From the NCBI RefSeq assembly GCF_003051105.1, contig NZ_QAOO01000009.1, positions 1 through 64,000 on the forward strand: a stretch of 64,000 nt of DNA, in the 5' to 3' direction. Origin of the DNA: Nitrosomonas nitrosa. Lineage in GTDB: Bacteria > Pseudomonadota > Gammaproteobacteria > Burkholderiales > Nitrosomonadaceae. Shown here piece after piece: positions 15,777 to 24,995 of this stretch. The notes under the pieces are model-generated. The model worked only from the letters and a program-made list of their open reading frames with translations, made no database searches and was not told the DNA's origin. The stretch's first letter is position 1, and each line of letters starts with the position of its first letter. Position numbers and translations under genes: made by a program.

Positions 15777-16164
15777 CAGTGGCGGCAACAGAAATCCCAA
15801 CCGCGAAGTATATCCGCGAACGGCAAGCTATGCCGGAAAACACCCGGAACTGGCGGGTGACATGCCCGCCGGTTTCCGTGCAGCGCTGTCACCCCGCCGC
15901 GCATTCAACGATGTCCGCGAGCACACAGGGCGCGGTTCTGAAATGATACGGCGGGACAAGCCGTTTCCCGAGCTTCGTCCCGAAGACGAACAGGCTCCCA
16001 TCCGTGAAGCGTTTAACCGCGCATGGCTGCGCGAACAGCGTGAAGCGCGGATGGCCGATCTGGAACGGCAACGCGAGGAACGGCGGATGATTGAACAGGC
16101 CGAACGTGCAAAGCAACAGGATTTTGAAGCGCAAGCGCCTGTGCAGCACGTACCGGAGCGTTAG
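15754..16164 (+). CDS. Hypothetical charged protein of the conjugative element
   Basis: This 136-residue hydrophilic protein has a disordered N-terminus rich in Asn and Gly and a long Arg/Glu-rich predicted coiled coil (about residues 85-125: repeated REQREARMADLERQREERRM). The ATG used overlaps the previous gene; an in-frame ATG two codons later (MAANDN) is equally possible. No family is recognised. It is likely co-translated with its upstream neighbour. Confidence 0.5.
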   Translation: MIMAANDNSGGNRNPNREVYPRTASYAGKHPELAGDMPAGFRAALSPRRAFNDVREHTGRGSEMIRRDKPFPELRPEDEQAPIREAFNRAWLREQREARMADLERQREERRMIEQAERAKQQDFEAQAPVQHVPER

Positions 16165-16343
16165 GTTCGATCTGCCGGTTGATCCGAAAAACCGTTGCAG
16201 GAAAAACCGGATTTAACCCCGGAAAACTTGGCGGCTGAGACGTTTTTTAATTGCCAACTCAAGGAAAATATGTTCTCTTTTTGTTCGTGTTGGGTGTTTT
16301 TTTTAAACGACAGGAAGGGGCACGACAGATGAATGGATAAACC

Positions 16344-16360
16344 GCAAGGCAGGGCCTTGC
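16344..16360. promoter_or_regulatory. Hairpin in the leader of the next gene
   Basis: A perfect 7-bp stem with a 3-nt loop (GCAAGGC-AGG-GCCTTGC) ends 15 bp before the ATG at 16376, inside a 211-bp gap. It could modulate translation of the gene pair that follows or be a transcription-factor site. The sequence alone does not decide. Confidence 0.35.
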
Positions 16361-16375
16361 CATAAGGAAAACGCT

Positions 16376-16699
16376 ATGAACGACGAAACGACAACGCAGG
16401 AAAAAAGCAAACAGGAAGCCATACCCGTCCCGGTACTGGATGTCGATGCCTACCGCGCCGACTGGACGGATTTGGAATTAACCCCCGAACAGGAAAAAGA
16501 ACTCCTGCTGATCCTGTGGGACATGATGCGCACATTATGCGATCTCAATCTGGAAATGGATGCGGTGCAGATGATCATGCCGCCGTCATTGTACAAAGCC
16601 TTCAATGACGAAACCGATGAAAATTTGAACGAGGCGGAGCAGCAGCTCGATCAAAATACAGATATACAAACCAGCACAAGGAGCAAACCCAATGGATAA
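16376..16699 (+). CDS. Hypothetical acidic protein upstream of the integrase
   Basis: The protein has 107 residues, is strongly acidic and has a central helical section (LELTPEQEKELLLILWDMMRT) and a polar C-terminus. It overlaps the integrase start by 8 bp, so the two are translationally coupled. Small genes placed like this are often directionality or stability factors for the integrase, but no helix-turn-helix is visible and the function is unproven. Confidence 0.55.
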   Translation: MNDETTTQEKSKQEAIPVPVLDVDAYRADWTDLELTPEQEKELLLILWDMMRTLCDLNLEMDAVQMIMPPSLYKAFNDETDENLNEAEQQLDQNTDIQTSTRSKPNG

Positions 16700-18302
16700 A
16701 GCCGTGATTTATTGCCGGGTGTCCACCAAGCGGCAGACCAAGGCCGGAGACGGCCTTGCGTCGCAGGCCACGCGCTGCCGTGAATTTGCCCGCTACCGCA
16801 ATCTCGAAGTGATCGAGGTATTTCAGGATTCGCAATCCGGCTCGCTGATCGACCGGCCCGGCATGCAGGACATGCTTAAATTCCTGCGTGCGCACCGCAA
16901 AGACAATCTGACGGTGATCATCGACGATCTGAGCAGGCTTGCGCGTGGCATGGAAGCGCATATTCACCTGCGTACCGCAATTGCCGAAGTGGGTGCCAAG
17001 CTGGCTTCGCCCAGCATTGAATTTGGCGAAGATTCGGATTCCGTATTGGTGGAGCATCTGCTGGCCAGCGTCTCGCAGCACCACCGGCAGAAAAACGCCG
17101 AACAAACCCGTAACCGCCGCCGTGCGCGGATGCTGAACGGCTATTGGGTGCATTTTGCGCCGATTGGTTACAAATACGTCTCAAAACCCGGTCACGGCAA
17201 GGTGCTGGTGCGTGATGAGCCGCTGGCCAGCATTATCGCCGAAGGGCTGGAAGGGTACGCCAGCGGGCGCTTTCAGATCAGGGCGGAAGTCAAACGCTTC
17301 TTCGAACAGTTCCCGGAGTTTCCCAAAGACGCTAACGGCGAAGTCAAGAACGAGCAGATCAACCGGATATTCAGCCGGGTGATTTATGCCGGTCATATTC
17401 AATCGGATGTGATGGACGTATCGTTGCGTCCGGCGCAGAACGAACCGCTGATTTCGCTGGAAACGTTCCAGAAAATCCAGCAGCGCATGCAGGAAAAACC
17501 CAAGATACCCGCGCGTAAGGATTTGAACGAAGACTTCCCACTCAGGGGCGCGGTGCGGTGCTCTGATTGCGACAACCCGTTAACGGCCTGCTGGACGAAA
17601 GGGCGCAGCAAGCACTACCCCTATTATTACTGCTTTACCAAAAGCTGCGAGAGCTACGGCAAGGCTATTGCCCGCGAGAAAATCGAAGGGGAATTTGTCA
17701 GCCTGTTGCACAAGCTGGAGCCTTCCGCGCCGCTGTTCAAGACCGCGAGCAAGATGTTCGAGACATGGTGGCGTTACCGGCAGGCGCAAATTGAACAGCG
17801 CGGGCAATCGCTTGAACGTGAGATTCAGAAGCTGGACGGCAAAATAGAGCAATTGATGGACAGGCTGGTTGAAACGGACAGCGATTCGATGGTCAAGGCG
17901 TATGAGAACCGGATCAAGAAGCTTGAAACCGACAAGGCGGTACTCGTTGAAAAATCGTCTCAATCGCTGCGCCCGATGCGTTCTTACGATGCGGCACTTA
18001 GAACCGCGCTGGATTTTATCTCAAACCCGCATAAACTCTGGGATTCAGGGCGGCTGGACAACCGCCGCGCGGTGCTGAAACTCGCCTTTCCGGGTGGGTT
18101 TCAATACCATAGAAATACAGGACTTAGAACCGCTGAAACCCCATTACCTTTCAAGGTGTTAGGCATGCTTACAGATAAAAAAAATCATCTGGCGGAGAGA
18201 GAGGGATTCGAACCCTCGATAAGCTTTTTGAGCCTATACTCCCTTAGCAGGGGAGCGCCTTCGACCACTCGGCCATCTCTCCTCGAGAACCCGCAAGCAT
18301 AA
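16692..18302 (+). CDS. Large serine recombinase (site-specific integrase)
   Basis: The 536-residue protein begins with a resolvase catalytic domain (VIYCRVSTKRQ, nucleophile Ser11; conserved DDLSRLAR near residue 78). It is followed by the recombinase domain, a zinc ribbon (CSDC...C...C near residues 288-318) and a long coiled coil (about 358-420), the layout of large serine integrases. AAGGAG lies just ahead of the ATG. The last 37 residues (from AEREGFEPSI) are the antisense reading of the tRNA-Ser gene, so the C-terminus depends on the integrated state. The native end in the circular form would differ. Confidence 0.9.
   Translation: MDKAVIYCRVSTKRQTKAGDGLASQATRCREFARYRNLEVIEVFQDSQSGSLIDRPGMQDMLKFLRAHRKDNLTVIIDDLSRLARGMEAHIHLRTAIAEVGAKLASPSIEFGEDSDSVLVEHLLASVSQHHRQKNAEQTRNRRRARMLNGYWVHFAPIGYKYVSKPGHGKVLVRDEPLASIIAEGLEGYASGRFQIRAEVKRFFEQFPEFPKDANGEVKNEQINRIFSRVIYAGHIQSDVMDVSLRPAQNEPLISLETFQKIQQRMQEKPKIPARKDLNEDFPLRGAVRCSDCDNPLTACWTKGRSKHYPYYYCFTKSCESYGKAIAREKIEGEFVSLLHKLEPSAPLFKTASKMFETWWRYRQAQIEQRGQSLEREIQKLDGKIEQLMDRLVETDSDSMVKAYENRIKKLETDKAVLVEKSSQSLRPMRSYDAALRTALDFISNPHKLWDSGRLDNRRAVLKLAFPGGFQYHRNTGLRTAETPLPFKVLGMLTDKKNHLAEREGFEPSISFLSLYSLSRGAPSTTRPSLLENPQA
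18190..18282 (-). tRNA. tRNA-Ser (anticodon GCU)
   Basis: The 93-nt minus-strand gene has a 5' GGAGAGA acceptor strand pairing with a 3' TCTCTCC-G-CCA end. The anticodon GCT lies at 18248-18246 in loop CTGCTAA. It has a long variable arm, as expected for serine, and a TTCGAATCC T-loop. CCA is encoded. The integrase of the adjacent element reads straight through it in antisense, and the element lies on the 3' side of the tRNA, the usual layout when a tRNA gene is the attachment site. Confidence 0.95.
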
Positions 18303-18355
18303 CGGGTTAAAAATACCAGGTCAAATTTTTATATTCTCTAAAAATATTAGAAATA

Positions 18356-19588
18356 TTAGAGCTCTTGATCTAAATCAAAAGCCTTGTGAAGGACTCTGAC
18401 AGCAAGCTCCATATATTTCTCGTCTACGACAACAGAAATTTTGATCTCCGATGTGGTGATCATCTGAATATTGATACCTTCTTCTGCTAATACACGAAAC
18501 ATTTTGCTCGCAATACCGGCATGAGAGCGCATACCCACACCGACTACAGAAACTTTGGCTATCTTATCACCCCCGATGATGTCTCGCGCACCAATATGAG
18601 GCAGAATCTTGTTCTTCAGGATATTCATGGTATTAGCAAATTCACCACGATTCACGGTAAAGGAGAAATCTGTAGTTCCATCATGGCCTACATTTTGGAT
18701 GATCATATCCACATCGATATTGGCATCTGCAACAGGACCCAGAATCTGATAAGCAATGCCGGGATGATCGGGTACACCCAAGATTGTTATTTTTGCCTCG
18801 TCACGATTAAAAGCAATGCCAGAAATAACAGCCTGTTCCATATTATTTTTATCTTCCTCAAAAGTGATCAGAGTCCCCTCACCTTCCTCTTCAAAGCTCG
18901 AGAGCACCCTGAGCTTGACTTTATATTTGCCAGCGAACTCAACAGACCGTATTTGCAAAACTTTCGAGCCTAGGCTTGCCATTTCTAGCATTTCTTCGAA
19001 AGTGATCGTTTTCAGCCGTCTTGCTTCGGGCACAATACGAGGATCTGTCGTATAGATTCCATCCACGTCTGTATAAATTTGACATTCATCCGCTTTTAAC
19101 GCAGCGGCGAGCGCGACACCAGTCGTATCGGACCCTCCCCGCCCAAGCGTTGTAATATTATTTGCTTCATCGATACCTTGAAAACCCGCAACCACGACAA
19201 CGTTGCCTGCTTTGAGATCAGCACGAATTCTTTCTTCGTCAATTTTTAAAATTCGTGCTTTAGTATGTGCGCTGTCGGTCAATATGCGAACTTGCGATCC
19301 CGTATAGCTTTTGGCTTTTATATTGATTTCCTTCAAGGCCATTGCCAATAACGCTATGGTCACTTGCTCGCCCGTAGAAACCATTACATCAAGCTCACGC
19401 GGATCAGGATTTGCCTGAATCTCTTTGGCTAATGCGATAAGTCGATTTGTTTCCCCGCTCATAGCAGAGACTACGACAATCAACTCGTGCCCAGCCGCAT
19501 AATATTTCGCTACACGCCGGGCTACATTTTTGATACGCTCAGCACTGCCGACCGATGTTCCACCATATTTTTGAACAAAAAGCGCCAC
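18356..19588 (-). CDS. lysC: Aspartate kinase
   Basis: The 410-residue protein starts from GTG with VQKYGGTSVGSAERI, the aspartokinase phosphate-binding signature. It has GRGGSDTT in the kinase core and two C-terminal ACT domains (from about residue 265, including ILGVPDHPGIAYQILGPVADANIDVDMIIQN). It phosphorylates aspartate as the first step to lysine, threonine and methionine. The ACT pair implies feedback by lysine and/or threonine. It is a single-gene unit on the minus strand just beyond the island. Confidence 0.97.
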   Translation of the reverse strand: MALFVQKYGGTSVGSAERIKNVARRVAKYYAAGHELIVVVSAMSGETNRLIALAKEIQANPDPRELDVMVSTGEQVTIALLAMALKEINIKAKSYTGSQVRILTDSAHTKARILKIDEERIRADLKAGNVVVVAGFQGIDEANNITTLGRGGSDTTGVALAAALKADECQIYTDVDGIYTTDPRIVPEARRLKTITFEEMLEMASLGSKVLQIRSVEFAGKYKVKLRVLSSFEEEGEGTLITFEEDKNNMEQAVISGIAFNRDEAKITILGVPDHPGIAYQILGPVADANIDVDMIIQNVGHDGTTDFSFTVNRGEFANTMNILKNKILPHIGARDIIGGDKIAKVSVVGVGMRSHAGIASKMFRVLAEEGINIQMITTSEIKISVVVDEKYMELAVRVLHKAFDLDQEL

Positions 19589-19782
19589 TGAATTAACCGA
19601 TCTTTGACTTGAAATGAAAACTCATGAAATGAGGTTTGAATTCTACACATTTCTTAAAAAGAACTCTATCTTATTATCATAAAATTAGATAAAAAATACT
19701 TGCGGGATCACTATGTTGGCTTGTAATATCACAAAGACGATCTATATCGTCGTAGTGTTTGATACCTTGAGATAAAAATGAC

Positions 19783-20223
19783 ATGGCGGAGCAGAAATAC
19801 GTAATCAGACAACAGGATAAAAACGCTGCGGTGAGTTACTTGGATCAACAGATCGCTAGCAATCCTCAGTGGTTATCCCATGATGACGCGAAGCGCTCAA
19901 TCGCTGAACGCGAGTATCGGGATGCTAAATTCGAGTCAATAACCTTGAATGACTGGTGCTGGAAATGGTTGGATGAAATCCGGTGGGCACAACTCAAGAA
20001 CGCTATTCAAGCCGCAAGAGATCGAATCGAAAGCCAGAAATACCGGCCGCAACTTAAAACAATTAGTCTCACGCACAATGCATGGCAGATTCTCACTGAT
20101 TTGGCAAAACATGATGAGGCTACGCTTTCAGAGGTCATTATCAAGAGATTAGGCGGCGAACAGCTAAATTCATACGATCAACCCGAAAAGCGCAGATACA
20201 TCAATATCAATAAATCCAATTAA
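19783..20223 (+). CDS. MatP-like ribbon-helix-helix protein
   Basis: In this 146-residue protein, the segment NDWCWKWLDEI, then L(K)NAIQAARDRIES, KTISLTHNAWQILTDLA and ATLSEVIIKRL follows the order and spacing of MatP (a Trp-containing linker, an RxRR-like basic helix, then the ribbon-helix-helix). MatP organises the Ter macrodomain in enterobacteria by binding matS. Here the host looks betaproteobacterial, so it is either a distant homologue or another RHH regulator. It stands alone between lysC and ubiJ. Confidence 0.5.
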   Translation: MAEQKYVIRQQDKNAAVSYLDQQIASNPQWLSHDDAKRSIAEREYRDAKFESITLNDWCWKWLDEIRWAQLKNAIQAARDRIESQKYRPQLKTISLTHNAWQILTDLAKHDEATLSEVIIKRLGGEQLNSYDQPEKRRYININKSN

Positions 20224-20398
20224 TTCTGCTAAAGTTTATAGTAACGCTTTATGCTTTGTAATTCCTTGCAACTATTTGTAAGCACATGAAATCCTGGTAT
20301 AAAAAGAAAAATTAGAATTGGCCTACGCCTGTGCTTAGCTGTCGTATTTGCTCATACATGCTATTCTAAATAAGTTGTCGTAATCATACTGCTTACCC

Positions 20399-21040
20399 AT
20401 GCTGCCTTCTTTCATATTTACGGCACTGAGCCATGTCTTAAATGGTGAATCCTGGGCGCGCAAGCGTCTTCAACCCCATGCCGGCAAGACGATTCAATTT
20501 GCTATTTTTTCGTCTAGCGATCTAGTTGCACTTATACAAAGTGACGGAAAAATTACGGCAATTCCATTTTCAAATACCACTGCTACAGCCAACACAAGCT
20601 TAACTATCCCACCTTCATTGCTGTTACGCCTCATCGCCCGTGATGCAAGCGCGATTCAAGAAATAAATATATCCGGTGATAGGCTGCTTGCTGATGAATT
20701 ATTAACTATCATCAGAAGCCTACATTGGGATATAGAACATGACTTAAGCCCCTTTTTAGGAGATATCCTTGCCCATCGCCTAACACAGACAGGACAAACG
20801 CTACTCCGCTGGCAATCGCAGAGTTTATTGAACGTTTCGCAAGCGATGATCGAGTATTTATCTGAGGAAAAGCCCATCTTATCAAATCAAGCAAGCATCG
20901 ATCATTTTGTTGCTGAAATCAATACACTTAACGAGCAGGTAGCTTCTTTAGAAGAAAGAATAGACACTCTAAGCAGTTCATTAGCTTCAGCCGAAAAGAG
21001 CGGCGTTACTTTACAAACAGGGAGCAAGGAAACAAGTTAG
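20399..21040 (+). CDS. ubiJ: Ubiquinone biosynthesis accessory factor UbiJ
   Basis: The 213-residue protein has an N-terminal SCP2-like lipid-binding domain (about 15-110, ending INISGDRLLADELLTIIRSLHWDIEHDLS). A C-terminal coiled coil (about 175-205, VAEINTLNEQVASLEERIDTLSSSL-type sequence, interrupted) is typical of UbiJ. UbiJ scaffolds the soluble Ubi complex that hydroxylates and methylates quinone precursors. ubiB follows 70 bp downstream on the same strand, the usual ubiE-J-B order without ubiE. Confidence 0.85.
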   Translation: MLPSFIFTALSHVLNGESWARKRLQPHAGKTIQFAIFSSSDLVALIQSDGKITAIPFSNTTATANTSLTIPPSLLLRLIARDASAIQEINISGDRLLADELLTIIRSLHWDIEHDLSPFLGDILAHRLTQTGQTLLRWQSQSLLNVSQAMIEYLSEEKPILSNQASIDHFVAEINTLNEQVASLEERIDTLSSSLASAEKSGVTLQTGSKETS

Positions 21041-21110
21041 AATAGCGCGATAGATTATTACCACGACGCTTCCACTTACACGAGCTCCTTGTTGATCAAA
21101 AGAAGAATAA

Positions 21111-22625
21111 ATGCGCTTTTTTCGCTTATTTAAAATCATTCTAATCGCATTACGTTTCGGCTTAGATGATATTTTACTGAGTCATCCCCGCCTGCGTCTA
21201 TTTCGCCCCCTTACCCTGCTGGTGCCATTTCGGTCAAGACTGAAATTGCCACGCGCCATGCGCTTGCGATTGGCTCTAGAAAAGCTGGGGCCTATTTTTA
21301 TTAAATTTGGCCAAATGCTATCTACTCGGCGCGATTTATTGGCTCAAGACTTTGCTGATGAGCTCGCGAAGCTCCAAGACCAAGTACCCCCTTTTGCGTC
21401 CGATCTTGCCATCGCCACTTTAGAAAAAGTTTATCAAAAACCGATCAGTCAAGTTTTTCTGGAATTTGAGAAACAGCCTATTGCGAGCGCATCAGTCGCT
21501 CAAGTTCATTATGCTGTTTTGCATGATGGCACTGAAGTTGCCGTCAAGATTTTGCGCCCTTCTATTGCTCCCATCATTGCACATGATATTTCCTTAATGG
21601 AAACCGGTGCATGGCTGCTTGAATCGATATGGCCTGATGGCAAACGTTTAAAGTTGCGGGAAGTCGTCACAGAATTTGCACGGCATTTGGGAGATGAGCT
21701 TGATTTGATTCGTGAAGCTTCTAATTGTAGTCAATTGAGACGAAATTTTTTAGATTCCCCCCTGCTACTTGTCCCAGAAGTATACTGGGATTACTGCCAT
21801 ACGGAAGTAATGGTCATGCAGCGTGTAGATGGTATTCCGATCAGCCATGTCGAAGAACTTCGTAAACGCGAAATTGATATCCCACAACTTGCACGCGTCG
21901 GCGTGGAAATTTTTTTTACACAAGTATTCCGAGACGGTTATTTTCATGCGGATATGCACCCAGGTAACATTTTCGTCGGATTGGATGGACGCTACATTGC
22001 CGTCGACTTTGGCATTATGGGAACACTTAGTGATGAAGATAAAAATTATTTAGCTCAGAACTTTTTGGCTTTTTTTCGCCGTGATTATCGACGTGTCGCG
22101 CAAGCACATGTTGAAGCGGGCTGGGCCCCGAGAAACACGCGCGTAGACGACTTTGAAGCAGGCATCCGCGCTGTTTGTGAACCCATTTTCGACAGACCAT
22201 TAAAAGAGATCTATTTCGGACGCGTTTTATTACGGTTATTTCAAGTATCCCGCCAGTTCAATGTTGAAATTCAGCCTCAGTTAGTTTTACTGCAAAAGAC
22301 CTTGCTCAATATCGAAGGATTAGGGCGAGATCTCGATCCTGATCTCGATTTATGGAAAACCGCCAAACCCTTCTTGGAAAATTGGATGGCAGAACAAGTC
22401 GGTTGGCGAGGTTTGATTAGCCATCTTCAAAAAGAAGCACCTAACTGGGCGGCTATGTTGCCGGAATTTCCACGATTGATCCACTATCACTTGAGTCAAG
22501 AACGCGCCCAAGTGCTCGAAGATCGACTCGCCGATCTCGTTGCACAAGAAAGAAAACAGAGTAAGCTGCTTGCATTGCTTGCAGCATTGTTAGCGGCCTT
22601 ACTGCTCGCACAGGTTTATTTTTAA
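21111..22625 (+). CDS. ubiB: Ubiquinone biosynthesis kinase-like protein UbiB
   Basis: The 504-residue member of the ADCK/UbiB family has the KxGQ motif ([11 protein letters not shown], about residue 63-73), an Ala-rich replacement of the P-loop (ASVAQVHYA), the catalytic-loop [10 protein letters not shown] and the metal-binding VDFGIMG. One membrane helix closes the C-terminus (about 485-503). These atypical ATPases are needed for coenzyme Q synthesis. Length matches the proteobacterial family. The gene follows ubiJ. Confidence 0.95.
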   Translation: MRFFRLFKIILIALRFGLDDILLSHPRLRLFRPLTLLVPFRSRLKLPRAMRLRLALEKLGPIFIKFGQMLSTRRDLLAQDFADELAKLQDQVPPFASDLAIATLEKVYQKPISQVFLEFEKQPIASASVAQVHYAVLHDGTEVAVKILRPSIAPIIAHDISLMETGAWLLESIWPDGKRLKLREVVTEFARHLGDELDLIREASNCSQLRRNFLDSPLLLVPEVYWDYCHTEVMVMQRVDGIPISHVEELRKREIDIPQLARVGVEIFFTQVFRDGYFHADMHPGNIFVGLDGRYIAVDFGIMGTLSDEDKNYLAQNFLAFFRRDYRRVAQAHVEAGWAPRNTRVDDFEAGIRAVCEPIFDRPLKEIYFGRVLLRLFQVSRQFNVEIQPQLVLLQKTLLNIEGLGRDLDPDLDLWKTAKPFLENWMAEQVGWRGLISHLQKEAPNWAAMLPEFPRLIHYHLSQERAQVLEDRLADLVAQERKQSKLLALLAALLAALLLAQVYF

Positions 22626-22738
22626 TGAAAAATTTAATTAAACCAAGAATGCAACTCGAATTTAGGAAAAACCTCTATAGGATGTCGGCTACTATTCACC
22701 ACAGAATACAGCAAACAAAGCGGGTTAAATCGACTTCT

Positions 22739-22840
22739 AGACTCACCGCACCTCAAAATTCGGATTTTACCATCCCTTATCCAACCTTCTCCCAGCAGGA
22801 GAAGGTATACATGCCGAATTTTGAAGTGCGAAGTGTATAA
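22739..22840. repeat. About 100-bp palindromic intergenic element, copy 2
   Basis: The arms GCACCTCAAAATTCGG (22748-22763) and its near complement ending AGTGCG (around 22814-22830) surround an inner palindrome CCTTCTCC/GGAGAAGG (22785-22805). Aligned with the reverse complement of the copy at 1921-2019, most positions agree from end to end. It lies between ubiB and the ferredoxin gene and may also terminate ubiB transcription. Confidence 0.75.
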
Positions 22841-22907
22841 AGATACAGTCCAATAAGTGATTTCTACCTAGTTATTACGCACAAAAAATAGAATAAGGGA
22901 AAACTTC

Positions 22908-23216
22908 ATGGCATATTATCAGAGACATGTTTTTTTCTGCGTTAATCAACGAGAAAATGGGGAAGCTTGCTGCAATGATCACAATGCTCAAGCGATGCGT
23001 GATTATGCGAAAGAACGCATTAAAGCATTAAATATGAGTGGGAAAGGTAAAATACGCATCAATAATGCTGGTTGCCTTGATCGCTGCAGCGAAGGTCCTG
23101 TCATTGTCATCTACCCTGACGATATCTGGTACACCTATGTCGATCAAGAGGATATCGATGAAATTATTGATGAACACTTAATCAATGGCCGCCCTGTTGA
23201 TCGTCTAAAAATCTAA
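22908..23216 (+). CDS. Thioredoxin-like [2Fe-2S] ferredoxin
   Basis: The 102-residue protein has the cysteine spacing of the shethna-type/thioredoxin-fold [2Fe-2S] ferredoxins: HVFFCVNQREN...CC near residues 11-22, then NNAGCLDRCSEGP with two more. A C-terminal IWYTYVDQEDIDEIIDEH segment is typical of the short proteobacterial family. It carries electrons, but the partner is unknown. A hydrolase gene starts 30 bp downstream, so the two may be co-transcribed. Confidence 0.88.
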   Translation: MAYYQRHVFFCVNQRENGEACCNDHNAQAMRDYAKERIKALNMSGKGKIRINNAGCLDRCSEGPVIVIYPDDIWYTYVDQEDIDEIIDEHLINGRPVDRLKI

Positions 23217-23245
23217 TCAATACCCACTTCACTAGCCCATCAACT

Positions 23246-23875
23246 TTGACAAAATCCGCATCGCACAAATTCTTTGTCAAGGGCCCTGCTGGCAAATTAG
23301 AGACCATTATTACAGCACCCGCCCTCGAGCCGCGAGGAATAGCCATTATTGCCCATCCGCACCCGCTGCATCAAGGTAACATGGATAATAAGGTGGTATT
23401 TATCGTCTCTAAGGCATTGATTGAATCCGGTTACGTCACGGCTAAATTTAACTTTAGAGGTGTAGGCGCAAGCGAAGGACATCACGCTGACGGTATTGGC
23501 GAAGTAAACGATGTGCTAGCTGTTACGCAATTTGTTCGTCAACATTATGATAAAAATAATGACCTTCCTTTACTGCTTGCTGGTTTTTCCTTTGGTGGGG
23601 CTATCCAAATCGTAGCTGCACAGCAACTTCATCCCCGCATATTGGTACTCATTGCGCCATCCGTTTTGCGCTCACAAGCGCCAACCGTAGTTGATCATGC
23701 CGACAAGATACTTATCGTGCAAGGTGATCTAGATGACATTGTTCCACTCAAATCTGTACTCGACTGGGCAACCCCCCAGGAAATCCCAGTTGTTGTCATC
23801 CCAGGCGCTTCCCATTTTTTTCATGGAAAACTGCCACAACTAAAACAAACGATTATCAATGCTTGTCAGCTCTGA
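23246..23875 (+). CDS. Alpha/beta hydrolase
   Basis: The 209-residue alpha/beta hydrolase has HPHPLHQG near residue 33, a nucleophile elbow GFSFGG with Ser at about residue 118, an acid in VQGDLDDIVP and a final catalytic His in GASHFFHGKL. It belongs to the small proteobacterial family that includes dienelactone-hydrolase-like esterases; the substrate is unknown. The likely start is TTG at 23246, because no ATG lies ahead of the conserved FFVKGPAG strand. It lies 30 bp after the ferredoxin gene. Confidence 0.85.
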   Translation: MTKSASHKFFVKGPAGKLETIITAPALEPRGIAIIAHPHPLHQGNMDNKVVFIVSKALIESGYVTAKFNFRGVGASEGHHADGIGEVNDVLAVTQFVRQHYDKNNDLPLLLAGFSFGGAIQIVAAQQLHPRILVLIAPSVLRSQAPTVVDHADKILIVQGDLDDIVPLKSVLDWATPQEIPVVVIPGASHFFHGKLPQLKQTIINACQL

Positions 23876-23894
23876 ACCACTAAAATAAAGCCGG

Positions 23895-24797
23895 TTACGC
23901 CACTAAACTCGAAGCTTCTTTTAATAGAAAATCTTTAAAAGTTTTAACGACTTGTGAAAATCGTTTATTTTTGCGGTGCACGACATACCAGTGGCGCATA
24001 ATCGGAAACCCTTGCACGTCTAAAACTTCTAGGCGGTGAGCGGCTAATTCCAGTTCTATGGTATGTAAAGACATGATACCCAGCCCCATACCTGCTTGAA
24101 CTGCCTGCTTAATCGCTTCAGTCGTATCGGCTTCCATCCCCCGGGTAACGTTAATTTCTTGTTCTGAAAAAAAACGCTCCATGGCACTACGTGTCCCTGA
24201 TCCCACTTCACGAACTAAAAAAACCTCCTGTTCGAGCTGCTTCACCGGAATTTGTCGCTGTCCGCATAAAGGATGGCCAGGTGGCGCGATAATGACGAGC
24301 GGATTTTCCATAAATGATTCCGAAACAATATCCAAACCATCGGGAGGCTGCCCCATGATCGCCAAATCAGTTAGATTATCCGCTAATTGTTTAAGCACTG
24401 CTTCACGATTAGAAACATTGAGGCTAACGGTTACGCCATGATAACGCTGGCAAAATTTTGCCAATAAATGGGGCGTAAAATAGTTAGCCGTACTGACAAC
24501 CGAAATAGTAAGCTTGCCTCGATCGAGACCTTTCAGCTCGTCCAGGGCAAGCTCCATATCAGCCAATAGTTGTGCGATCGATCGACTATAGTGATAAAGT
24601 TCCTGCCCCGCTTCAGTTAAATAAATGCGTTTTCCTATTTGCTCGAACAAAGGCATTGCGATTGCATTTTCAAGCTGTTTTATTTGCAATGAAATGGTTG
24701 GTTGGGTCAAAAACAATTCTTCTGCAGCACGAGTAAAACTCAGATTACGCGCAACCGATTCAAATACTTTTAGTTGACGCAGGGTTATATGCAACAT
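23895..24797 (-). CDS. cbbR: LysR-type regulator of the RuBisCO operon
   Basis: The 300-residue LysR protein has an N-terminal winged helix (LRQLKVFESVARNLSFTRAA, then QPTISLQIKQLE) and a periplasmic-binding-like effector domain. Sequence and position, divergent from cbbL with a 198-bp shared region, identify it as CbbR. CbbR activates carbon-fixation operons and senses reduced cofactors or metabolites such as RuBP or phosphoglycolate. It is likely autoregulated from the shared region. Confidence 0.92.
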   Translation of the reverse strand: MLHITLRQLKVFESVARNLSFTRAAEELFLTQPTISLQIKQLENAIAMPLFEQIGKRIYLTEAGQELYHYSRSIAQLLADMELALDELKGLDRGKLTISVVSTANYFTPHLLAKFCQRYHGVTVSLNVSNREAVLKQLADNLTDLAIMGQPPDGLDIVSESFMENPLVIIAPPGHPLCGQRQIPVKQLEQEVFLVREVGSGTRSAMERFFSEQEINVTRGMEADTTEAIKQAVQAGMGLGIMSLHTIELELAAHRLEVLDVQGFPIMRHWYVVHRKNKRFSQVVKTFKDFLLKEASSLVA

Positions 24798-24995
24798 CGA
24801 CCAAGTTAGGATAAAAAATGTATGTATAGATAAATCCTATCATAATCATCAGAATTATTAATTTGTTTTAATTGATAATATGGCATAGAGTTCGATTAGC
24901 GTTACAAACAGACCTTTTTTAATAATTTTTCGATTTAAAATTTCTCAATCACTGATAAATTTTATACAGAACTTTCAATAATAGGAAATTGCAAG
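24798..24995. promoter_or_regulatory. Divergent cbbR-cbbL control region
   Basis: This 198-bp AT-rich interval must hold both promoters. A TTAATTTGTTTTAATT stretch (24859-24874) has the imperfect dyad form expected of a LysR site, and a TAGGAT/ATCCTA inverted pair flanks the cbbR start side (24811-24839). AATAGGAAA precedes the cbbL ATG. Exact promoters cannot be assigned by eye. Confidence 0.5.

Larger units (their letters stand above)
11472..18189 (+). mobile_element. Right part of an integrated conjugative or mobilisable element
   Basis: Distinctly GC-rich sequence carries plus-strand genes in close order: a membrane protein, a secreted von Willebrand-like protein, a VirD4/TraG coupling protein, four small accessory genes and a large serine integrase that abuts tRNA-Ser. 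There is no relaxase, no mating-pore ATPase and no replication gene here. The left end is interrupted by the IS3 element. The element therefore looks truncated, with the right attachment site inside the 3' half of the tRNA gene. Confidence 0.7.

Noticed and set aside
18190-18302. C-terminal 37 residues of the integrase as a functional domain
   Set aside because: The sequence is the antisense of a complete tRNA-Ser gene, so the peptide reflects the attachment site and not an evolved domain.
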